DNA of 64,000 nucleotides from contig NC_091105.1 of the NCBI RefSeq assembly GCF_024713975.1, forward strand, positions 22,494,939-22,558,938. The letters run 5' to 3'. Source of the stretch: Paralichthys olivaceus. Taxonomy: Eukaryota > Chordata > Actinopteri > Pleuronectiformes > Paralichthyidae. The notes beneath the pieces were generated by a model, which was not told the origin of the DNA, made no database searches, and saw only the letters and a program-made list of their open reading frames with translations. Below, piece after piece: positions 35,801-47,800 of the stretch (within the stretch, counting starts at the first letter, position 1; each line of letters starts with the position of its first letter). The position numbers were made by a program, and so were the translations under genes.

Positions 35801-38800
35801 TGGTCAATGAAGTCATCAAACTGTGCCATTGCAGTTTCCCATCATAACAACAGCAACACATAATAGAGGAGCCTCAGCTTTACATCCCCTCAATGTGGCA
35901 GTGACCATTTGAACCAGCCAGACCCAGGTAACACCTGGTCGCATGCTGAATGCCTTTCACGCACTTTAATCTCAACATACAGCAGTGGACCATGGTAAAT
36001 AAAGAGCAGCAGCTAGGTATTTGTAGCTCTTTCTGCTACTTGCCACACTGCTGTACCACCTGTGTCATGTTTGATCCACCACAAGGTCTAACAAGCTGTG
36101 TGACAGGCAGAATCACGGCCTCACTTTTGTGCACTGGGCAGTTGGTTTTCTCTCTTTTATGAACAATGTGAATGTTTGGTCGGCTGAATTCTTCTTTGAG
36201 CACTGCTGGTTGGGTCCACCCAATGTGTGTGTATGTGAGATAGTGATGGGGTGGTGGGGGTGTTGTGCACTGTTGAAGTGCAGGTGGGTGACCAGAGAGT
36301 TTAATGTTGGATGACTGAGTACATCTCTGGTATGGCTTTGAAAGTTATTCTGGTACCAAGCTTTCATCAGGCTGTGTGTGTCTGTGTGTATGCGTGCATG
36401 TGTGTAAGGGCTGCCACCTCACCTGGTACCACCTAAGCGTACAGAACACATGCAGGCAATTGTGCGTTCAGACAGCAAGCATCACTCACACCTTTATACA
36501 CTCATGCATGGTTTTTCAAGTAGGGTTAATCTATCCTACATGACATGCATTTGAATAGAGATATGACTATTATCCATATGGTACCACAAGGGGCCAGTTT
36601 GTAATAGTTTTGTAGATCCTCCTTATAGTAAATGTAAAAATTGGTGCTTCAAAATATACTAAGAAAATGTGATACGTGCCTTTTGAATATTTGTCAGCAG
36701 TTTCCTAAAATTAAAGTCACAGATATAGAGCTCATTTGATAATTACAATCGACAAAAATTAAATCAGACACAGTTTCAAATTGATTTGTCAAGAACGATA
36801 GAAAGAAAAGGTGTTGATCACTTTTTTTACAGTTTTAATCTTAAGATATTCACTGGAGCTGTAAACATCCAAGTCAATAATGAGTGACAAAATGCTTTTA
36901 GCATCTTTTGCCAAGAATTCCCCAGTGGCCTCTGTTTCTCTTTGACCTTGTTTGTTTCTCAAAAAGCGTAGTTTCATTGAGAGCAGCGCTGAGGAGGAAA
37001 AGAGCAGCAGGTAAAAATCTTTTTTTTGATGTAAAAGAATCTCAAACTCCAGATGAACAATGTGTTGGCTTCTCAAATAGACTGTGATATGCAACAGCTA
37101 TTAAAAAAGTTCTATTTGAAAAAAATACACACAATTCTATTCTGTTTTCAGCTTTTCTTATTTTCTTAGAAAATCTTGAAGCAGAAGGTCGCAGCTCGAT
37201 CCCAGTCTTCCCCATCCCACGTTTCCTTGGGCAAGATACTAAACCCAGAATTGCCCCTCATAGAAATAGTGCTGCTAATAGATGCACTGTATGAAAGTGT
37301 GTGTGAATGGGTCAATGGCATTAAACTGTACTGTAAAGCACTGTATTCTGATACTTTTGAGTGTGTAGAGTTTGCTCTAATTTGATCTGACTAAATTGAA
37401 TGTGGTTACTGTTGGGCTTTGGTGGAGGTACGCTCTCTGCTGAGTGACAGTGTACTTTAAGATGAAAGACATCACAAAATCTTAATTTTCTTACTAGTGA
37501 TACTGTCTCAATCAATTCTGCTTGTTATAAAGATTTAGACGAAATCTGGCAGCTCTGACAACAGCTGGAATATTTTCTTGCATGTTACTCAATGCATGAG
37601 TTCATATTGTGTGTTGGTCTTGAGATTCAATAGAAATATGACAATTTTGACCATTCAGTTTGTTTTTATTACCTCTCTGTAACGATGAATGGCTCTTCAG
37701 ATGAAACTGGACTGTGAAAGCTATTATGTTTATTTAGAAAATTCAGTTTAGGTCTCATTCACCGATATATTAACATCCATAAAGTGTGATTGATTGCAGC
37801 TGCATTCTGAACGAGCCTGAGCTTTTCTATATTTCTCTCTTAGACTCCTCCACACAGCAGCTCGTCCACTTTCAGCCATGTCTTAAGCTTTGAGTTGAAA
37901 TGACAGGGTCAAGAACTGCTCCTGTGTACTGGGACATTTCTCTCCATTGTAGTGACCTTTATGATGGCCACACTCTGAAAATGTAGCCTGTCATCCTTAC
38001 TTGTCACCGCTAGCTCTTGTCACTCCAGAAGGGTTGGGTCTGCCGGAGACCCGAGGAGAGCGACAGCGCTTTTCCATTTCTCTTTTACTGTCTAATCTAG
38101 TGTTTGTGTCGACAGGCAGGTTAATGAAAGCTTTTTTGGCTCCGATCAGGTCCGTCTAAGTGCTTATGTGCAACACTGGAGCCTGATCGAGCCCAGTTTT
38201 GTGCAAGTGTATGTGTGTTTCTCCGTGTGTGTACACATGTGTTTGACCTCTACCAGCTGAGTACCCCACAGCCTGCCTCCTCTGCTCCTCCGGCCCTTGA
38301 AAGTGGTCTGGTCTGTGCTCACACTCGTGCCAAGCTATGTGGGTTGGATGGTCTGCACCACACTCTATCTGGTGCCAGGGAGGGTCCCAGTCTGCAGTCT
38401 AAGCTCATCTGGGGAAAACATAATTTAATTACATGGTAATATAGTTGTTCACCCATTTTCACCCAGTCTGGGTTCATAGTCTTCGTACAGTTTGTCTGTA
38501 TTAAGTAAATTACTAATTTTTGCTCTCAATTCATGTCTAATGCATACATTGGACAAAAAGGCCACTCAGAAGCATTTAACCACACGCTGTCCTGGGTGTA
38601 CCCTGCCTTTCACTGGAATTGGCTCCAGCCCCACTGCAACCCTCAAAAGGATAAGCAGTATAAATAATGGAAGGATAGAAAGTCTGGATGCAGCAACAGG
38701 TCACCACAACTCATGTGTGTGCATGTGTGCTGTCATTTCTGGTGTCATGAAATCCCTATTGTCACACCTTTTACTATTCATAATCTATTATTTATTTCCT

Positions 38801-41800
38801 GGCATGTCTCCGTTGGGTGAGATACAAATGAGGTCACTGGTTACTGATGTCGTCATTGGTTACCAATGTCAATTTCGAATTACTCAAATTCAAACATTTA
38901 GATACGTCACTCACCACATGATTTTATCTGAAGTTGATGTTTTCTTCTGCCGACTGTCATCGCACACTTACTCACACTCTTCATAATTGGTCGAAAAATT
39001 GTAATGGTTTTATTGTTGGTAAATCGAGGAAAATGTAACAGCGGTTAACAGTGTTTTTTTTCTTATTTTGTCAAAAGTAGTCTCTCTTGTATTGATTCAA
39101 ACCAGAAATTAATAAACTTGAAATTTGAGTGCATGTTTTTCCCTTTTACATATGGGTGTACAGACTTAGTTAGATATGCCCAGCACATGCCACTATTTAT
39201 AAAAAAAAAAGTATGAACATATTGTTTGTCATATTTTTATAGTTCATGGCTGTAAGTGAGTAAATGTTGGATGGATTTATTTTGTGAACTGTTGTGCGGG
39301 TACAATGTTTTGTTCATTCGTGTGTGTTTTTGAGGAGGGGCTTGTGTGGTCTTGTGTGGTCTTGTGTCTGGTACTAACTCATCCGGCTATTAATTGTGTT
39401 AACACCGCAGCTGTTTGCATGGGCCAGATTGCGAGCAGTGCTACAGGGCCCTTCTGCTTCTCTCAACAGGGATGAGCTTCCAGACCTCCTCATTCCCACT
39501 GATCCCAACCAAGCTTTTTCATTCATTCTGCTTCTGTTTTTCCTTTTTTTCTCCCTGTTTCACTCATTTCATCTCTGTTTGCTTTATAATTCACTGTGTG
39601 TGTAAATTTCTCTTTCGTGGGATACATACAGTCAGCGGGACAAGAGGGAGACATTCCTTCACATGCTCTTCATTTTTAGAGCCGGCGAATAAATGGCATA
39701 TGTGTTCCCCATCCCTCCATCCAACCCTCTCCATGTGTCTGCACGAACAGGGCATAAGAGACAGAGATCGTGTCAGCATGTAGGGGGGGGGCATTAGGAT
39801 CCTCCAGACCTCCTGGTTATAACCTGTGTTGAGGGCAGGTGGTTGGCCGTCTCTCCCCGAGCCTTGGACGTCCATTTTTGGCAGCTTGTCTCAAAGATAG
39901 ATTTTATATGAATTACATTTTTAACTAGGCTTATGAATGAAATATCAAAAAAGAAACAATATCAATGATTATCAATATATACATTTCATCAATAGAAATA
40001 TAACAAATATACTATATACCGATATATTGCTTAGGTATTATGTAATCACAGTGAGGCTGGATAAAGCATAACTGATCTACCTCAGATCTCCAAATTGTTT
40101 TGGTGCTAATCAAGTAATTATCATTCTCTGCTTGAAAATAAGGGTTGAAATGCACAACCATTAGTCAGGAGCAAATATTTGACTGTAAACTTATAAGAGT
40201 TTTATTAACAAATTAGGTCAAAATGTAAATTTAAATTTTAACATCTCTCAATATTAAAGAAATGGATAAGGGAATTCCTGGATCCACCCCTGATGCAGAT
40301 CCACACCAAAATGTAATGTGTTCTTACCTGACCCATACCTCATCCCTCCAAGGTTTTTGGTAATCTGCCCAGTAGTTTGGACAGACTTTTTGTTTACCCA
40401 CCAATATTAATTGCCAAAGTGACAGACGATCCATTAATTATGGACCCCGAGGACCACTGGTCATGAAGTACCAGTAAAGGGCTTCATAGAGCTGTTAATG
40501 GAGTTGACCCCCCACCTCCCAACATCATCAACATTTGACTGATGGCTCCTCTAACCCCAAACATGGCCCCTCACTGTGTACCGTGCCTGTCGGACCAACC
40601 TGTCCTGTGGTTATGTGGCTGGCTTGGCCCAACAGGTTGCGGTGGCTCTAGCCTTGGCTGCCCATCTGGCCTTGGCATCTGTCCTCACATCTGCTTCACC
40701 GTGGACGGCCAGGGGACAGACCCAAGGAGAGCCTCCCCTCTAACCGCCCTGGCATTCATGTCCAGGATGGCGATCCAGCCCTGACAAATTGCTCAGCAAG
40801 TTATCATGGAAATAAATGCTGATAAAGAGCATGGTAGAGCTGTGATTTAACTACTGATTATTTCTGTCTGTGTTCTGTCTTTGTATTGAACCTTTATATT
40901 GTCCAGGGTTAACCCACTGGAACAAAGGCTATTAATATTTATTTTGTTCTCAAGGATTGAGAAGGATGTTTCTTGAATTTTGCTCTTTTTGTAAAACCAT
41001 AGCAATATATTTACATGCTGTGTATGAGACATGAGAAATGATAGCAGTAGTACATTATTTGCACATTTCTGTCTCCTCCCTGCACAGAGTGTTTACGATT
41101 CCTCTCCTCATTTCAAGAATTGCTGCATCTATGTTGTTCTTGACTTTCATCTGTTTTTATTTTGTTTCAGAGCTCCACGTTTCAAGGGCTACCAGCAACA
41201 AGACAGCCAGGAGCTTCTGCATTACCTACTGGACTCCATACGAGTAGAGGAAACTAAGGTGAGCATACATCCAGTGCAGTTTACACACTGCATGCATTTA
41301 ATGATGACATTTAAAACATGTTGGGATCTATCAACACCTTTTAAAGTCTGTAAGTAGTTTGTTAATCTTTCGTGACAGAGAGATCCTTAAGGTTCCTCTG
41401 ATTTGATGGTATTTTAAGTTTCTTTGCAGATGCATTTTTAATGAGGATACTGTATGTGCTGTCGATGCAAAGTCAGGTCAATATAAACTTGAGGCAGTCC
41501 AGGGTTTTAGAACTTGCTTCCATTTTTTTTTTTTTTAAAGTAATGCCAATGGAGACAACTCCACCAACCTCAGCATCCATCAGTACCTTTGAACTCAGTG
41601 AACATTTTCACGTTTAGCTCAAATCACTTACTTATTGATCATAAGTACAAACTCACAGGAACATGAACATCGCTGCAAATCCCTTATTTATTTTTGTTAT
41701 TTTTAAATGTTGGATGAAATAGATGACAAAAGCATCATGTTTATTATGGACTACACTGAGCAAGCACCAATAATGAATTGGCAGAATTATCAAACATATA

Positions 41801-44800
41801 CAGACTGTATATCTATTTTTCTGTATTTTGTTTTTTAAAACCAATAATCTCACCTGTGATTCTTATCACTGACATTTGTAGTCAGTCTCATCAACCCTCA
41901 ACAATTTATTTGTTTTATGAAGTTCAGTCATGATGGTATTGTCCAGTTAACATTAAAAGCCATTCGTTATCATAATGTAAGACGTGCGTGTTTGTGGGTG
42001 GCTGTGTGCACTCAAACTGCCCAGTGGATTTTTTTTTTTAGCACGGCTTGCCAGTTTTTGTGTTTCAACCTTATGGTGCCATGTTTTTTGGCAAGCAAAG
42101 AGAGCGCCCACCCCCCAACCCGACCCTGCACAGGGCAATTAGGAGACCCCACGGCAGAGCTGGCCCCTTTGGCCCCACCAGTGGTTACGTGAACCAAGGA
42201 GGAGAAGTTAGCGGGTGTGTTTAGTGGTCAGCCGCAGGCCCAGGAGGGGCCGTAGGCTGGGCTCGCCGCTTCCATTCAAACTTGTGAACGCTGACAGTTG
42301 TGCCACTTAGAGGACTTGCAAGTGGCACGACCGGCATCATTGTGTGATCTTGGGAAACCCACAGCTGCTGAATGAGCTCCAGGGCTGTCCCATTGTGCTT
42401 GAGGGTCACCCACAGCCCCCTCCTGCACACACACAAACACACGCGCACATACTCATCAGCCTGTCTCCCAATCCAATCAAGAAGGTGAAGAGGGAGGGGG
42501 TACGGCCTTCCCTATTCATTCACTCAGAAATTCATTTATACAACCAAGCACATTCAAAAATACAGTTGCATTTTAGATACAGTGATAATTTATTAAATGA
42601 ACACGCATTTTTATCGGTAAAGTTTCCACTCAGCATTGAGCAAACAATCATGTTGTTTTCAAGCCCGCATCAATTCATCCATAACATGCTATTAAAAAAG
42701 AAGGTAGACTATGATCATGAATAGAATCATGAAGTAAAGCAAATGTAAAACAATTAATATACTCACACTGGCCTGTGTGTGTGTGTGTGTCTGAGAGTGT
42801 CAGAGAGGGAGACTGGGTGGTAACAACCTTTTAGATGCCCTAAGTGTTTGTGTTGATTGGCCATTAGTATCAGAGATCTAAATATGCTAATATGGCCCAG
42901 TCAATTATCACCAATTAGCTGAGACGGTAGGTCTTACTCTCTCAGGGCATGGACTGTCCTTCTTCACCCGTCTTAATTTTAGTTTCCACCCCTGCACCCT
43001 TGTACCAGCAACCCTCTCCACCCTCCCCCCAGCCCCACAGCCGTCCTTCCACAGCCCCGCCTGTGTGGGGCAGTGCACAGTGTTACTTTATGGGGGGTTA
43101 CTGGTAATTAATTAGTGGGAGAGCCTCCGCCTGGTTTTGGCTGCGCTGGCTGAGTGGGGTGCAGACTGGCCGGGCTGGGATTAATGGGGCTTTTTGACCT
43201 AAATAGCCAGTCCAGTGCGTGGGTCCCGGGACAATGGGGGCTGACTGGTTTCGACCGCAGACACAGACCATGGCCAATTATCTATTGATTGGTGATTTAC
43301 TGTGGCTGTGCCTCTTCACAGCTCCCTCGCCAACACACTCACTGACCATGTCACCTTCAATAAGTAGGCCCTGTCAACAACTTCTCCACACACACACAAA
43401 CATGCACAGTTAATTAATAGATTTACATGTTAATATAGTTAGACAAGCACAATAATTATTTTACACAAACGATGCTTATAATAGGTAAATCTGTCAGTCT
43501 CAGATATCGGCCATACTGTGATATGTCAGTAATGGATGTAATAGAGAGAATTCTATAAAGATGCAGTAAAACCCGCAGAGTGAAATTTCCTTTAATTCAT
43601 ATAATTATTTTTTGCATTAATGAATGTCACTTAAACTGTGTGCCTCTTTTTTTGTGTCCAGCGGGTGAGGGCAGGCATTCTGAAGGCCTTCAATAATCCC
43701 ACAGAGAAGACAGCAGACGATGAGACCAAACGCCAAGTCAAAGGTTCACATGCATGCTGCACTCCACTGAAGACCAAGATCAACAGTTCCACCTTGTGGC
43801 AGTGAATGGAAATGCAGCTCAGAGATTGATCAGGCACAGGATAGGTTTTGACGGAGGAGAAGAGTCTAACAGTCTGTTAGATGATCTTATGACTTGTACA
43901 TGTAAATTTAAAAAATGAATAATCAAGGAAAATCGTTGTATAAACCTGCTAAATGTCTGATGACTCTTAACTTGGACTTTTAGCCTGTATTTTGCTTTTT
44001 ACATGCCTAAGAATTAACATGATTTATTTTCTAAATTCTTTTTTTATAAGTACCCCTGCCTCAACGCTGTTTAGTCTTGATTTGGTCAACGCCATTGATT
44101 CATAGCATTTCGTGGAAAGAATGGTCACATTGTCAGTTAAATTATAGTGTTTGATGATCATCATCACAAGTAAAATTGGTAACATGTAATAAGTAGTCAA
44201 ACATTGTTCACATTTATAATTAATCCATAACTGTCTTTTTTTCCCACCAGCATACGGGAAAGAAGGGGTGAAAATGAACTTTGTCGACCGCATCTTTGTA
44301 GGCGAGCTGACAAACACAATTATGTGTGAAGAGTGTGAGCATGTAAGTGTGTGTGGGTGAATTATAACAAAGCATCCGAATAGTCAGTATTGTTGTCTAT
44401 TGAACACAGCAGGGTCGATAAATTCTGTGTTTCACAGTATGTGCATATATATCTGTGTGTGTGTATAGATGCACTGGCATTACAGTCATGAATTTGCATA
44501 TTTCAACGTAACTAACATTAAGTTTCCTTTTTCTCACATTGATGCAGACAAAAAAAACAACCAAAAATCTGTCAGGAAAATGAAACAGAAATCAACGGAA
44601 TAAAAAAAAAGCACTTCAAGGACCAGCTCAAACACCGACTGTTTGCAGCGGGCGTTTACAACAAGATGTTTGAGCTGTGTGTTGTTAACAAAGCAAGCGG
44701 CACTATGCAAACTAGAATATCCTTGAAGGTAGAGAGTACCAGGTGTGGAGCTGGAGAGGAAAAATCAGAGAAACAGCTGCTTCCCACATTTCTTCTTAGA

Positions 44801-47800
44801 CCTGTTGAAAATGTGCAGCAGGCGTTTATTGTTCGCTGCTGCCTATAATTTTTGACTTTAAAGAAAGATAATAAATGCATACACTGACTTTACATGCAAT
44901 TTTTATTTCAGATCTCCACAGTAAAGGAGGCTTTCATAGACATCTCCTTACCCATCATAGAGGAGAGGGTGAGCTGTTTCAACTGCTTTCAAGAAAAAAT
45001 AGTAGAATTGATTGTATGTGATGTTTTCACCCATAATGCGTTTTTGTTGTCCTCAGACGTCAAAACCATCCAATCCTGGCAGGTTGGGTAAGGGCAGCAG
45101 AGAGCAGGACGCCCACTCGGCTCACGCTGACCATCTTCTTTCTGCAGCGCACTCTGCCAACCGAAACACCAGGAAGCTTAGTGGACAGGTCAGAGTGTGT
45201 ATAGTATGTACTGGTGCACTAGTTGCTTGTCACCCTGTTCCATGAAAAGGTTTTTATCTTTTCTATTTACAGTCAGGCTTCCCATCTTGTTGGTTTGCTT
45301 GTTAGATTTGTTTGGTTGTTAATCTCTTTCTGGATCGTAGCAATATGTATGTCTCTGTCTGTAAACAGATTAGTACAAAGCCTCATAGTGACATTGTAAT
45401 AATAAAAATACAAGGGAATTACATGGTGTCAAATAAACCATGGCACTGGTAGTGGTAAGTTAGGACTCATCCTATTTGTAAATATTTATCAAATGTGATA
45501 TTTACCCTCTGAAGTATTTCACATCCATGGTTACTTCCAGTTTCCGAGTGGATTTAAACTGCAGATATATTTGACATGTGACACATCAGACTGGGCAACA
45601 TAGAATAATTAAAAGAAGGGTATTTGTTTGTTATGCTGGAGCTCACCGTGCCGTGGGAGGATTGCATGGAGGAGGCTTAATGGATGAAAGAGGGACAAGT
45701 TCTAGGGCTTTGTCAGTGACTGCCGCAGACATGGTTGGAGGACAAGTTGCTTGCTTGTGGAGGTAGAGTGCCAAGGCTTAGCAGAACAGTCTCTAGAGAG
45801 CTTTCACAGCACTCTGCATCACAGGCGAAAGGAGGAGGATGGCTATTTACACAGAGGCTGCAGAGAAAGTCTCCAGGTGGCTCTGGATCAAGACAGCAGA
45901 TCAGTGGGAGAGTGCAGCAACAGGTTCAGGCTTGATCGCCCTCAGCTGGGTCGCCTGAGTGAGGTTGTCAGAAACACCCAATGACCTCAGGATACATCAC
46001 TGATGATGTGCCCTAGCTTAGCATCAGAGGATGTGTCATTACAACAGTTTTACCACGCTGTGTTTTTGTATCTCTGTGCGAAGCTGTTTTCAAACATGAA
46101 CTCAAGACAGTGTCAGGAAAATTGGGTCTGGGCATTTTCTGGAGTTTGCCTTTCACATATGAAAATCGTAGAAGGAGACTTTCCAGGTCAGATGCACTCA
46201 CAACAACATGTCTGGAACAATCAGGCGAGGGGTGGCGTCTGAGTAGATCACGCAGGAGGCAGTACAAAACATATATATTCCGCTTCTGATATCATGTGTT
46301 TTTGTTTGCTTTTGTTTTGTTTGTTTAGTTCAGTTTTGTATCCGTCACGTTAGAAATGTCACTGACACGGCCACTCGCTCGTGAGGAATTTTTTTATACA
46401 TTTTCCAGCTGCATTCTCACATGGGCTCATTTTCTAATGGGCAGGGAGTTTTGCAAGTTTTGGGAAATGTCAGGAACAACTCACTTGGACACTTGCATTC
46501 TAACTCACAGCCCCTCCAGAAAGTTTCAAGACAATGTCCAGACTTCAGTGCATGTCTGAAAGCAGCTTTATATTCAGAGAGCAGATTCTTCATTCTTCAG
46601 TGTCAGTGGCGGTCGCACTGGAGTGTAGATTTATAAGTGACACAGAATTCAATACATCCCTTCCTCTCCATTTGTGAAAATATTTTACACAAGAATCCTT
46701 TGCATGGCTTTACTGGCAGTGTGGGAGCTTTTCTACACAGTTGAGCTGTGCCAAAACATTATTACATAAATCTTGTGTCAGTATGTGGCCAAAAATAAAT
46801 AATAAATCAATATCTTTCTTAGATATGATGCCAACAAGTAACATTAACAGAGTCTGTTGTTCTCTTTTCCTCAGAAGCAGCAGACCAGAAGGGCATCGAG
46901 CTCTGTGGAGGAGAAGGGAGCAGGCTGTGGTGCGGAGCGACCAGAGGAGGAGGGGGTCGCTGGTGGATCGGCCCAAAGTGTCACAGTTTGCAAGATGGCC
47001 ACTGCCGGCAGCCTATCAGACGGCAGTGAAAGAGACTCAGGTGCTCAGGACAGTAGTAATGACGCTGACAGTGAGGCCTCAGAGAGTGAGTGGGCCCCAC
47101 GCACCTTCTCCTCCAGCCATGGGCACGGGCACGGTTCCACCCCATCGTCTACTTCCACCCTCACTCCATCCCCTACGCCCGTCTCTGCCTCCTCCCCCTT
47201 ATCGTCGTACTCCACGAGGCAGGGTGGCACTGTAGAGCAGCTAGTTACTGCAGTGTCTAAAGTCAACCTGGGCTTTAGCTCTGGGGACTGCTCACCTTCC
47301 ACCATGCACTGTTCTCCAGAGGAGCAGGGAGAGGCACAGTCACGAGATAACCTCCACCATCACCAGCACCACCAGGGGGCCTTCCAGTCGCTGTCCCACA
47401 GTTACACCCCGAGCTCCAAGGAGTGCTCCATCCAGTCCTGCCTCCACCAGTTCACCTCCGTGGAGCTGCTGATGGGCAACAACAAGCTGCTGTGTGAGAG
47501 CTGCACTGACCGCAGACAGAAACAGCTGCGGAAGAGTAGCTCAGCTGGTAAGACCAAACATCCGGGACCATGGTGCAAAGAACTATGGGAATTTACAAAC
47601 AGTCAGTTGTACTGTTCAGACCTGGTATTGACATCCATCCTGAGAGATCCAATCACAAGCGGTCAGCGTTGTTTGTCTGTTCACTTTGTGCAATCACTTG
47701 TGATCTAACTTCCACCCTCTGATGATGTTGTTTTTACCCAGTCTGAGATTACAGATGGGTCAGATGTTAATGTTTGTCATTGTGTGTGCCTTGACGCAAG

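Larger units (their letters stand above)
34338..41170. other. usp45: USP45 intron 8 (6.8 kb; between coding exons 7 and 8)
   Basis: Contains repeats at 34525-34850, 34862-35056, 37172-37370, 38560-38690 and 40265-40400. GC-balanced, non-repetitive islands stand at about 35860-36420, 37980-38420, 39260-39870 and 40470-40830. The last includes 'ctgacaaattgctcagcaag' and TGATAAAG, resembling conserved non-coding DNA. No exon is recognised. Confidence 0.6.
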
